DNA of 64,000 nt. Origin: Levilactobacillus angrenensis (lineage in GTDB: Bacteria > Bacillota > Bacilli > Lactobacillales > Lactobacillaceae). A model generated the notes under the pieces. That model had not been told where the DNA came from, did no database searches, and saw only the letters and a list, made by a program, of their open reading frames with translations. Where the stretch lies: assembly GCF_003946085.1 (NCBI RefSeq), contig NZ_RHOB01000002.1:62001-126000 (forward strand), written 5' to 3'. Both the position numbers and the translations under genes were made by a program. Shown here one piece after another: positions 28,640 through 35,980 of this stretch. The stretch's first letter is position 1; each line of letters begins with the position of its first letter.

Positions 28640-28697
28640 GTCCGCCTACCGTCCGCCAACTATGGGTTGAACCCATATTTGGCGGACTCCCGGCTAC
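28640..28697 (-). repeat. Dispersed repeat, copy D (interior deleted)
   Basis: Both ends of the module are kept (GCCTACC side at 28641-28650 and CCGGCTAC at 28690-28697), but the interior is gone. The outer arms 28651-28668 and 28670-28687 face each other across one base, forming a 37-nt near-perfect palindrome with one mismatch. The linker continues on the right at 28698. Confidence 0.85.
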
Positions 28698-28792
28698 AAA
28701 AGTGCGTACCAGTAACAAGCGGTTTAGCCCCAGGTAGCGGCTGTTTTGGCAACTAGTTTTTTGACTAACACAGTATTGCTGATGATCGTCAC
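28698..28792 (-). repeat. Conserved linker of the dispersed repeat (D/E)
   Basis: The reverse complement is nearly identical to 12990-13076 of copy B, including TGTGTTAG, ACTAGTTGCCAAAACAGCCG, CTACCTGGGGCTAA and CGCACTTTTGTAGCC. It joins copy D to copy E. Confidence 0.88.
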
Positions 28793-29036
28793 TCTTCGCC
28801 GGAGGCAGTCAGAGATGGCCCCAGCTGTGTCGATGGTGTTGGCTGAGGTCTTTTCTCCGCCTATAGCGTGGCGCGACTTGAGAGACTGGCGGTTTATGCC
28901 AGGCTTTCAAGCGAACCGGAAGCCCGTTTCTCAGGCTGGAGGTGTTCCCCAGCAGGCGGAATTTCTGACTGACGCAGGCTCCTGGTTTGACTAATTTTAG
29001 TGAACCGGATACTGTCATTGCGGGAATTACCGCGTT
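28793..29036 (+). repeat. Dispersed repeat, divergent copy E with shared end segment
   Basis: Module in the opposite orientation to D. The outer stem CAGTCAGAGA (28806-28815) pairs with TTTCTGACTG (28962-28971, one mismatch). Inside are a CTTGAGAG hairpin at about 28880-28914 and AGCC/GGCT around TTTCTCA at 28921-28937; hairpin 2 of the full copies is absent. The flank 28972-29036 (GACGCAGGCTC, ACTAATTTTAGTGAA, GGGAATTACCGC) recurs, reversed, at 63754-63822. Confidence 0.75.
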
Positions 29037-29057
29037 AATGCTATTTTCAATCTTTAG

Positions 29058-30077
29058 TTACGCTTGCGGTTGCTTACTCAACAAGTCGACCAAATCAGCG
29101 GCTGGAATCTTGCCAAAGTAACTTGGCACGTCCAGCTGGTCAAAGGCAGCTTGGATGGCCGCTGGCGAATAGGTCACGCCGGTCAGCTTAGCTGTGACAT
29201 CTTCAATTGGTAATTGGCCAAAGAAGTCGCCGTGAATCTGAATGGCCTTGATCTTTCCCCCGTCAACGTCTAGGTCAAACTCAACCGTACCAGCCGGAAA
29301 ATGCCGCCGACGTGTTAAGGAATACGCTGGGTCGTTGCCGTAGATCCAGTCCCAATTGTTAAAGTACTGATCAGCTAACGCCTTGACCCCCGCCTGATCT
29401 TCGGCCGTCAACTGATAGTGGTGGGCTTGCGTCAGGTCAGAGACCCCGAGGATTTCCTTAGCCAGGGTATCCCGGAATTCTTCAATCGTTAGGTTTTGAA
29501 ATTCAGGAGCACAGTACGGCTTCAGGTTCGTGACCCGGCTGCGGACAGACTTGATGCCTTTCGTAGCGAGCTTATCGGCCGGCACCTGTAAGGCGTGTTC
29601 AATTTGCGTTTGGTCCACGTCATACATCAGTGTCCCGTGCGAGAACATCCGCCCATTTTCCACGTGCATGGCATTGCCAGAGAACTTCTTGCCGTCAATC
29701 GTCAGGTCATTCCGCCCGGTCATGGCTGCGCCGGTCGCGCCCATTTGATGAAGGGCCTTGATCACTGGATCGGTGAAACGCTTGAAGTTACCCACAGCAT
29801 CCCCATCATCCTTGGTAATGAAACTAAAGCTGACGTTGCCCAGGTCATCATAGACCGCACCGCCCCCGGATGTCCGTCGGGTCAAGATGATGTGGTGGTC
29901 CTTGACATACTGCTGGTTGATTTCTGCCAGCACGTTTTGGTACCGCCCGACGATGATGCACGGTGAATTCACATAAAAGTACAAGATGGGCTCCGTCAAA
30001 TCGGCGTGCTCCATCAGATAGGTTTCAATCGCTAAATTTTGCCGAATATCTAAACTTGGACTTGCTAAGTAACGCAT
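29058..30077 (-). CDS. lplA: Lipoate-protein ligase A
   Basis: Activates lipoate with ATP and attaches it to the lysine of E2 or GcvH lipoyl domains; most lactobacilli scavenge lipoate this way. The N-terminal LplA domain has GRYQNVLAEIN, RRTSGGGAVYDDLGNVSFSF and the lipoyl-AMP lysine region NDLTIDGKKFSGNAMH; a C-terminal accessory domain begins near residue 245 (YGNDPAYSLTRRRHFP). The 339-residue length is typical. A cre-like sequence overlaps the promoter upstream (30108-30134). Downstream lies repeat D/E, then a terminator at 28544. Confidence 0.95.
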   Translation of the reverse strand: MRYLASPSLDIRQNLAIETYLMEHADLTEPILYFYVNSPCIIVGRYQNVLAEINQQYVKDHHIILTRRTSGGGAVYDDLGNVSFSFITKDDGDAVGNFKRFTDPVIKALHQMGATGAAMTGRNDLTIDGKKFSGNAMHVENGRMFSHGTLMYDVDQTQIEHALQVPADKLATKGIKSVRSRVTNLKPYCAPEFQNLTIEEFRDTLAKEILGVSDLTQAHHYQLTAEDQAGVKALADQYFNNWDWIYGNDPAYSLTRRRHFPAGTVEFDLDVDGGKIKAIQIHGDFFGQLPIEDVTAKLTGVTYSPAAIQAAFDQLDVPSYFGKIPAADLVDLLSKQPQA

Positions 30078-30107
30078 CCAGTCATCCCTCTCACATAGTC
30101 TGAGAAT

Positions 30108-30134
30108 AGTTTACCACAAATGAAAGCGTTATCG
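30108..30134 (-). promoter_or_regulatory. lplA promoter with cre-like site
   Basis: Minus-strand TGG-TAAACT (-10 at 30108-30113) has no good -35. TGAAAGCGTTATCG at 30121-30134 matches the CcpA site consensus at 13 of 14 positions and lies between -35 and -10, where binding would repress. Confidence 0.5.
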
Positions 30135-30136
30135 CA

Positions 30137-31549
30137 CTATGCGGCCGACCGCACGCGACTGTGATGATAGCCGTAGCTGACGTAGACAATCAGGCCAAGG
30201 ACGACCCAGATGCCAAAAGCTTGCCAGGTGAAGGCTTGCAGCTGCGTCATCAGATAGACACAGGCCAGAAACGAGGCAATCGGCAGGTAAGGATACCACG
30301 GCACCTTAAACGAGGTATCCAGGTTCTTGAACCGTTCGTCGTGTCGCAAAAAGACGATGCCCAGTGACACCATGGCAAAGGCCGACAGCGTCCCGATGTT
30401 GACCAGTTCCGCAATCTTATCAATGGGAATCACGGCCGCAAAGAGACTGGCAACCACCCCAAAAATCCAGGTGTTGGCGACCGGTACGTGTGTCTTGGGA
30501 TTCAGCCGTTTCAGCGAGGCTGGTAACAAGCCGTCTCGGCTGATGGCAAATAACAAGCGGGTGCCGCCATAAGACATGACGATCAGCACCGTCGTCATCC
30601 CCACGATGGCCCCGAGTGAAATCACGCCGGATGCCCAGTTTTGATGAATCAGCGTCAGGGCCAATGCGACAGGGTCTGCCACCCCTAACTTGGTGTAGTG
30701 GACGACCCCGACTAACACGGCTGACAGACTGATGTACAAGACGGCCGCGACCAACAGTGAGCTGATGATCCCAATCGGCATGTTACGTTTGGGATTCTTG
30801 ACTTCTTCACTAGCCGTCGACACGGCGTCAAATCCGATGTAGGCGTAGAAGGCCACCGCAGCCCCCTTGAAGATACCACTCGTCCCAAATGGCAGGAACG
30901 GATTGTAGTTAGCGGGCTTCACGTAAAAGATGGCGATTCCAATAAATAAGAGGATGACCAAAATCTTCACGATGACCATGATGTTATTGATCCGCGCCGA
31001 TTCACGAATCCCCTTGGACAGCAGCCATGCCACCAACATGGTGATGACCAGCGCCACAATATCGACGCCACCGCCATGCACGCCGGCGGTACCCGCTGCG
31101 GCCTGCAAGAAATTCGGGAGCTTAATCCCAAAGCCCGCCAACAGGTTTTGAAAATACGACGACCAACTAACGGCCACCGAGGACACCGCGAATAAATACT
31201 CCGAGATCAGCGCCCAGCCCAAAATCCAGGCCGCAAATTCACCGAAAACAGCGTAAACGTAGGTGTAGGCACTCCCTGCCAAAGGAATCGTCGAGGAAAA
31301 TTCCGAATAACACAGTGCAGCCATCGCACACACCACCACGGCAATCAAGTAAGATAACATGACCCCGGGACCCGTGTAGTTGGCCGCAATCAAGCCGGGC
31401 GTGATAAAGATCCCGGAGCCGACAATGGCACCGATACCCATCGTCGTCAGGCTAAAGGCAGTCAACGTCTTTTCCAACCCCGTCTTGCGGTACAAGTCTG
31501 TTTGCACCTGCTTTTTAATAAAGAGTTGCCGTGGTCGTCCCACTGACAT
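30137..31549 (-). CDS. APC-superfamily amino acid permease
   Basis: Secondary amino acid transporter with 12 predicted membrane helices over 470 residues, similar in layout to the YfnA/CAT (cationic amino acid) group. The family start TTMGIGAIVGSGIFITPGLI forms helix 1 with its unwound GSG, and YAYIGFDAVSTASEEVKNPKRNMP is the typical helix 6 to loop segment (19 residues from AYIG). The substrate cannot be decided from sequence. GGAGG lies close to the ATG; a GTG two codons later is possible. It has its own promoter at 31600-31628. Confidence 0.9.
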   Translation of the reverse strand: MSVGRPRQLFIKKQVQTDLYRKTGLEKTLTAFSLTTMGIGAIVGSGIFITPGLIAANYTGPGVMLSYLIAVVVCAMAALCYSEFSSTIPLAGSAYTYVYAVFGEFAAWILGWALISEYLFAVSSVAVSWSSYFQNLLAGFGIKLPNFLQAAAGTAGVHGGGVDIVALVITMLVAWLLSKGIRESARINNIMVIVKILVILLFIGIAIFYVKPANYNPFLPFGTSGIFKGAAVAFYAYIGFDAVSTASEEVKNPKRNMPIGIISSLLVAAVLYISLSAVLVGVVHYTKLGVADPVALALTLIHQNWASGVISLGAIVGMTTVLIVMSYGGTRLLFAISRDGLLPASLKRLNPKTHVPVANTWIFGVVASLFAAVIPIDKIAELVNIGTLSAFAMVSLGIVFLRHDERFKNLDTSFKVPWYPYLPIASFLACVYLMTQLQAFTWQAFGIWVVLGLIVYVSYGYHHSRVRSAA

Positions 31550-31599
31550 CCCCCTCCTTCCAAATGGCTGATTAAAATACGATTAAAACTAATTCATAT

Positions 31600-31628
31600 A
31601 TTCTAATTTCATTTGGCAAAGATGTCAA
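31600..31628 (-). promoter_or_regulatory. Promoter of the amino acid permease
   Basis: Minus-strand TTGACA (31623-31628), a 17-nt spacer and TAGAAT (31600-31605). Confidence 0.8.
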
Positions 31629-31727
31629 TAGACAATCCGCTGAAAGCAGTTACTTCCAAGGATTATCCCCCCCTAAATGCCGTGTCAATCCTTAAATTAT
31701 TTACATAACTGTTTTCACAGAAGCCAC

Positions 31728-32204
31728 TCACACCCGCGGCCGTTCCCGGCGACCACCGCTTGCCGGAGCCTGGTCGAGAAACGTACTGAGCTTATTTTCA
31801 AATGCTGCCTGCTTACTGGGTAATTGCGGCCGCTGCTGGGCGAGTTGAACCAGACTGCGATAACTGATCGTGCCGCCCAATTGGGCCACCTTGCGATCCC
31901 GGTCTGTCACTACCTGGGCCACCACGGTCAGCGCGTTGTTCGTCCCGTATTGAAAGCAACGGGTAGCGGCCGAGTACCGGCGCCGACGTTCACAATTGAT
32001 CAAAATATCATAACCCACGCGGTGGCGTGACTTGCGCCCCATCGGGTGGTCACTGAGGCGAATCTCTTTTAACACGTCATGGTCTAAATGCAGGTAAAGG
32101 CTGGGTGTGCGGTGATGGGTGACCGCCACATGAATCCCCGCATTGCGCAATTGCACCAGGAGTGTCTGAATCAGGCGGCGAATCTGCTCATCTTCTGGGT
32201 TCAT
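31728..32204 (-). CDS. Conserved-looking protein of unknown function, 158 aa
   Basis: I cannot name this protein. It is basic, with the segment SLYLHLDHDVLKEIRLSDH (residues about 50-68) followed by GRKSRHRVGYDI. I have a general recollection of similar S-Y-L-LD-IRxSDH cores in uncharacterised lactobacillal proteins, but this is not a named domain. A cysteine pair (CERRRRYSAATRC) follows. GAGGAGG precedes the ATG by six bases. There is no signal peptide or membrane helix. A short ORF (32188-32313) overlaps its start in another frame and could couple its translation. Confidence 0.75.
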   Translation of the reverse strand: MNPEDEQIRRLIQTLLVQLRNAGIHVAVTHHRTPSLYLHLDHDVLKEIRLSDHPMGRKSRHRVGYDILINCERRRRYSAATRCFQYGTNNALTVVAQVVTDRDRKVAQLGGTISYRSLVQLAQQRPQLPSKQAAFENKLSTFLDQAPASGGRRERPRV

Positions 32205-32313
32205 CGACGGCCTCCTCTACACGAATCCGGTCGGTGATGGTCTCTCCCATCTCAAGGGTGCGGGCGGCGCCATTCAACTGGCCATTCAAGCTAAACAAGT
32301 CTTCAAAATGCAT
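32188..32313 (-). CDS. Possible small protein, 41 aa, overlapping the next gene
   Basis: Short frame starting MHFEDLFSLNGQL and ending AVDEPRR, with a TAGGGG ribosome-like site 9 nt before ATG 32313 (another ATG lies at 32322). It overlaps the 158-aa gene by 17 bases, and that gene's ribosome site lies inside it, the pattern of translational coupling. The composition is plausible for a protein (L, E, D, R). It could equally be a leader peptide. Function unknown. Confidence 0.45.
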   Translation of the reverse strand: MHFEDLFSLNGQLNGAARTLEMGETITDRIRVEEAVDEPRR

Positions 32314-32544
32314 GCTGGTCATCCCCTACTCTCAAAAGTTAGTTCCAGCATACCGTGTTACTTGCGACTGGTCTAGACCCACGAATCCAGCTACAGATAA
32401 ACTTAAACTCTAATAATTTAATTTGTACCAACAGCCATTGAAAAAATTATTTTCCCCGCATGGTTGTCCCGTTTTTACTATAGATGCCCGCTAAAAAATT
32501 AGCGACCGCCGCGGTCTAAATCTCGTTAAATTTTAATTTACGTA

Positions 32545-32572
32545 TTTACAATTTGAAAATTGGTGCTAATAT
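32545..32572 (+). promoter_or_regulatory. Promoter of the asnA T-box transcript
   Basis: TTTACA (32545-32550), a 16-nt spacer and TAATAT (32567-32572), just upstream of the T-box leader. The AT-rich gap 32314-32544 shows no other feature. Confidence 0.6.
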
Positions 32573-32579
32573 TAATGCC

Positions 32580-32872
32580 ACAAGATAAAAAACGCAGGAA
32601 AGACCAGTACGTTTGATCACCCCGTCAGTGAGTTGGGACTTAGTGCAAACCCAATCGGGCGTGAGCTTACCGAATAACACTTTCTTAGTTGCTGCCTGAA
32701 ATGACGCCGTCACGCTAGGGTAAGCCGTTAACCGGTACGTTACCATCGGTAGAGTATGTTTGTACTCTAATTGAGCTGGCCGATCATTTGGATCGACAAC
32801 TTGGGTGGTACCGCGAAAAGGTTTTTCGTCCCTTGATTTCACAAGGGATGGAAAACCTTTTTGTTTTATCTT
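32580..32872 (+). promoter_or_regulatory. T-box riboswitch of asnA
   Basis: tRNA-sensing leader. The T-box sequence TGGGTGGTACCGCG is at 32802-32815 and forms the antiterminator. The competing terminator follows: AAAAGGTTTTTCGTCCCTT pairs with AAGGGATGGAAAACCTTTT (32817-32872), then T-rich sequence. Stem I (GCAGGAAAG with CTTTC/CTGC) spans about 32593-32697. AAC at 32676-32678 on its 3' side is the likely specifier, matching asparagine. Uncharged tRNA(Asn) should permit read-through into asnA. Confidence 0.92.
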
Positions 32873-32907
32873 AAAAAAAATTTGGCCCACAAAAGGAGAA
32901 CGTGCTT

Positions 32908-33915
32908 ATGCATTTAATTATTCCAAAATCATACGATCCAAAATTATCCGTTCGGGAGACCCAGACCGCGATTCGCTACATCCGGGAAACCTTCCAAGAA
33001 GAATTTGGTAAGCAATTAAATCTGTCGCGGCTGTCCGCACCGATGTTTGTTGAAAAGTCGACGGGACTTAACGACAACTTGAACGGGGTCGAAAAGCCGG
33101 TCTCCTTCACCATGGCCGACATGGGCGACGAAACCATTGAAATCGTCCACTCCCTGGCTAAGTGGAAGCGCGTGGCCCTAAAGCGGTACGGCTTCAAGAT
33201 GCACGAAGGCCTCTACACCAACATGAACGCCATTCGTAAGGACGAGGACCTGGACAATTTCCACTCCGCTTACGTGGATCAATGGGACTGGGAAAAAGTC
33301 ATCGCCAAGGATGAACGGACCGAAGAGACCTTGAAGGCCACCGTGCGGACCATTTTCAAGGTCATCAAGCACATGGAGCATGAAGTTTGGTACAAGTTCC
33401 CTGAAGCTGTCCACCACCTGCCAGACGAGATTCACTTCATCACGACGCAAGAGTTGGAAGACATGTACCCGACGATGACGCCGCGCGAACGGGAAAACGC
33501 CATCGCCAAGAAACTGGGCTGCGTCTTCTTGATGAAGATCGGTGACGCCTTGAAGAGTGGCAAACGTCATGACGGCCGGGCCCCCGACTACGATGACTGG
33601 ACGTTAAACGGTGACATCTTATTCTGGTACGAACCATTAAACCAATCCATCGAAATCTCCAGCATGGGCATCCGGGTCGACGCCGCGGCCATGAAGCGCC
33701 AACTCAAGCTGGCTCACGCCGAAGACCGGGCCAAGTTGCCTTACCACCAAATGGTCTTAAACGAAGAAGTCCCTTACACCATCGGCGGCGGTATCGGCCA
33801 ATCTCGGCTGTGCATGTTGCTGTTGGGCAAGGCCCACGTCGGTGAAGTTCAAGCCGCTTTGTGGCCTCAAGAAATGATTGATCAATGTGAAGCCCATGGG
33901 ATTCATTTACTGTAA
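32908..33915 (+). CDS. asnA: Aspartate-ammonia ligase (asparagine synthetase A)
   Basis: Makes asparagine from aspartate, ammonia and ATP (AMP-forming), a class II aminoacyl-tRNA-synthetase-like fold. Recognisable stretches are [38 protein letters not shown] and the C-terminal [19 protein letters not shown] motif 3. ATG 32908, 10 nt after AAAGGAG, gives 335 residues; a GTG two codons earlier is too close to that site. It is expressed behind the T-box leader and ends at a shared terminator. Confidence 0.96.
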   Translation: MHLIIPKSYDPKLSVRETQTAIRYIRETFQEEFGKQLNLSRLSAPMFVEKSTGLNDNLNGVEKPVSFTMADMGDETIEIVHSLAKWKRVALKRYGFKMHEGLYTNMNAIRKDEDLDNFHSAYVDQWDWEKVIAKDERTEETLKATVRTIFKVIKHMEHEVWYKFPEAVHHLPDEIHFITTQELEDMYPTMTPRERENAIAKKLGCVFLMKIGDALKSGKRHDGRAPDYDDWTLNGDILFWYEPLNQSIEISSMGIRVDAAAMKRQLKLAHAEDRAKLPYHQMVLNEEVPYTIGGGIGQSRLCMLLLGKAHVGEVQAALWPQEMIDQCEAHGIHLL

Positions 33916-33932
33916 AAATATCTTTTCATATT

Positions 33933-33984
33933 AAAAAGCACAACTAGTACCCGTTGCATGACGGCGCATTAGCTGTGCTTTTCT
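33933..33984. terminator. Bidirectional terminator between asnA and the nitronate monooxygenase gene
   Basis: AAAAGCACAACTA near 33934-33946 pairs with TAGCTGTGCTTTT near 33970-33982, with one mismatch, and has A and T runs outside. Confidence 0.8.
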
Positions 33985-33989
33985 ACTTT

Positions 33990-34979
33990 TTAGTTAGCTA
34001 ATTCGGGCAGATCAGCAACCTGCCGCAAAATACGGATACCCTCTTGATAAGTGTCCGCCAAGATTTGGGCAACTGTTTTTTGTTCTTTGATCAGTGGGGC
34101 AACCTGTCCAGCCATAACGGCCCCTTTGTCGGTCACGTTGCCTTGCTCAGATGCTTGTCGCAACGAGCTGGTCGCTAAGGATTGGAGCTTCTCAGCCGCT
34201 ACACTTGGTTTATTTTCCCGCTCAATCTGCGCCATTTGGTCTGACAAGTCATTCTGTAACTGCCAACATGGGGCCTCTGTTGAAGCCCCGGTCATGGTCA
34301 CGTCGCCATCAACTGCCTTAACCACGGCGTCTTTGACGTTTTGATGGGTACTCCCCTCAGTAGCAACCATAAATGCCGTACCCATTTCAATGCCGGCATA
34401 ACCAAATACTCTGGCCGCAGCATAGCCTTGACCATCGGCAATCCCACCGGAGGCCACCAATACCGCGTGTTTAACCACCGCACGTACTTGAGGTAGTAAG
34501 GCAAAGGTCCCTTCCTTAGAAATGTGACCGCCACCTTCCCAACCTTTAGCGATAATGACATCGGCACCACAATCATCTGCCACTTGGGCTTCTTGGCTCG
34601 TCATGACCTTAGTTAAGACCGTCATCCCCAACGCATGCCACCGATCGAACCATTTCTGCGTAAAGTCATGAACGAGTCCAGCAAAATTATCCGCATAGAT
34701 ATACCCCACTTGTTCCTTAGCAGCAATCTCCGTAATTCGTTCAAGATTGGCTTCTGCCTCGGGAAAGAGCGTCACATTAATGGCAAAAGGCTTATCGGTC
34801 AATTGCCTTGTCGCCTTAATTTCACGTTCAACGACTTCAGTTGGGGCAAACCCGACCCCCAAAACACCGAAGCCACCCGCATTGCTGACCGCACCCACTA
34901 ACGGTGCCATCGAAGTCCATGCCATCGGACCACAAATAATAGGATATTTCACATTCAAAACGCTTTCAAGAGATTTCAT
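33990..34979 (-). CDS. Nitronate monooxygenase family flavoprotein (FabK-like)
   Basis: FMN-binding TIM-barrel protein of 329 residues. Family features: PIICGPMAWTSMAPLVGAVS and GGFGVLGVGF at the N-terminus, GADVIIAKGWEGGGH (phosphate and catalytic-histidine loop), ASGGIADGQGYAAARVFG and GIEMGTAFMVATEGS. It could be a nitronate monooxygenase (detoxifying alkyl nitronates) or an enoyl-ACP reductase FabK-like enzyme. The absence of fab genes nearby and the TetR neighbour favour the former or another detoxifying oxidase. It lies 68 nt behind tetR, probably on the same transcript. Confidence 0.85.
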   Translation of the reverse strand: MKSLESVLNVKYPIICGPMAWTSMAPLVGAVSNAGGFGVLGVGFAPTEVVEREIKATRQLTDKPFAINVTLFPEAEANLERITEIAAKEQVGYIYADNFAGLVHDFTQKWFDRWHALGMTVLTKVMTSQEAQVADDCGADVIIAKGWEGGGHISKEGTFALLPQVRAVVKHAVLVASGGIADGQGYAAARVFGYAGIEMGTAFMVATEGSTHQNVKDAVVKAVDGDVTMTGASTEAPCWQLQNDLSDQMAQIERENKPSVAAEKLQSLATSSLRQASEQGNVTDKGAVMAGQVAPLIKEQKTVAQILADTYQEGIRILRQVADLPELAN

Positions 34980-35047
34980 TAGGATTCCTCCTCATTCAGG
35001 ATACCCTAAGTGTACCGAGTCTTTTGATAACAAGGTAGACACTTCTG

Positions 35048-35599
35048 TTAATCTGTCAAAAGCTTGGCAAGTCCTTGGAAAACACAGGTATTGATCACCT
35101 GAACCAAATCTGCCTCAGACACATCTTGATGCTGGAAGAACCAGAGAATCGTCGCGATCATTGAGGCCGCAAATAACTGTGAAAAATAGTCTTGTTGTTG
35201 TGCTGGCGTTTTCGGCCAATACCGACGGACCTGTTCTGAAATCGACTGGGCAACCTGATCTTGAAACTCAGCACGCAAATGTAGCTGCGTACGCTGAATG
35301 GCGAAGAGTCGACGAATGTCATCTTGTTTCGACCGTAAAATACGCAGGCTTTCTACCGTCGTCTGCACATTCATGGTACGTGAGCTCGTAAAGACCTGAC
35401 TCACACGTAAGATTACATCCTCTAACTGCTCGGCCAAGGTCTCCCGGGCAAGGTCATCTTTGTTATCAAAATAAACATAAAACACCGTTCGTGTCACTCC
35501 GGCCTGCGCCATGATAGTCCGCACCGACAGCTTCTCATACGGGGTGGCCTTTAGCATTGATAAGAATGTCTGCATAATTTTGTCGTCTTCCAAGTTCAT
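35048..35599 (-). CDS. TetR/AcrR family transcriptional regulator
   Basis: Repressor of 183 residues with an N-terminal HTH (residues about 5-50, YEKLSVRTIMAQAGVTRTVFY and YVYFDNKDDLARETL) and a variable helical ligand-binding domain. A palindrome CTGGTC-N7-GACCAG (35609-35627) lies just upstream of its ribosome site, so it probably represses itself and the downstream nitronate monooxygenase gene. The inducer is unknown. Confidence 0.92.
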   Translation of the reverse strand: MNLEDDKIMQTFLSMLKATPYEKLSVRTIMAQAGVTRTVFYVYFDNKDDLARETLAEQLEDVILRVSQVFTSSRTMNVQTTVESLRILRSKQDDIRRLFAIQRTQLHLRAEFQDQVAQSISEQVRRYWPKTPAQQQDYFSQLFAASMIATILWFFQHQDVSEADLVQVINTCVFQGLAKLLTD

Positions 35600-35608
35600 C
35601 TTCCCTTC

Positions 35609-35627
35609 CTGGTCTTAAATTGACCAG
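35609..35627. promoter_or_regulatory. Candidate TetR operator
   Basis: Perfect inverted repeat CTGGTC-TTAAATT-GACCAG immediately upstream of the GGAAGG ribosome site of the TetR gene. Confidence 0.6.
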
Positions 35628-35660
35628 CCTAAGTTGGCGCTAGCTGAAAATCTAAAGTCT

Positions 35661-35710
35661 AAAAGTACCACTCGCCTATCCCGTTAGGAAATAAACGAAT
35701 GGTACTGTTT
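35661..35710 (-). terminator. Terminator of the small gene at 35760
   Basis: AGTACCA (35664-35670) pairs with TGGTACT (35700-35706) around a partly paired loop; on the minus strand TTTT follows. It lies about 50 nt past the stop of the small ORF. Confidence 0.55.
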
Positions 35711-35759
35711 TGGACAAATTGTAATTCCTCAAACACAAGTGCTACCGGTTAAAGCCTAA

Positions 35760-35870
35760 TTAGCGGCGGGTCTCCTCAGCCGAGACAGTCCCTCTTTGTT
35801 CAGCCTTCTCGAGAGCAGCCCAGAGTGCCCGAGCAACGTCATCACGATTATTAGCGCTCTGATTCATCAT
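35760..35870 (-). CDS. Small hypothetical protein, 36 aa
   Basis: Short frame MMNQSANNRDD...SAEETRR with a helical, charged sequence (DDVARALWAALEKAEQRGT). Three independent signals support it: a TTGCTT-16-TATATT promoter (35897-35924), a GGCGGGTG ribosome-like site just before the ATG pair, and a downstream hairpin (35661-35710). The function is unknown. It has no membrane segment, so it is unlikely to be a membrane-acting toxin. Confidence 0.55.
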   Translation of the reverse strand: MMNQSANNRDDVARALWAALEKAEQRGTVSAEETRR

Positions 35871-35896
35871 CGTCACCCGCCTAATTGATTTGCTTA

Positions 35897-35924
35897 AATA
35901 TATCATATTCACCAAGCAAAGCAA
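35897..35924 (-). promoter_or_regulatory. Promoter of the 36-aa gene
   Basis: Minus-strand TTGCTT (35919-35924), a 16-nt spacer and TATATT (35897-35902). Confidence 0.65.
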
Positions 35925-35980
35925 CAGTTTTCGTCATGCACCTGCTAGCGATTAACCGGCTAACTCAATGGCTAGCTAAT

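Noticed and set aside
28746-29018. Open frames of 69-82 codons
   Set aside because: They fall in repeat copy E and its flank and are not conserved in related copies.
32546-32890. Open frame of 114 codons on the minus strand
   Set aside because: It is antisense to the asnA T-box leader, which explains the sequence.
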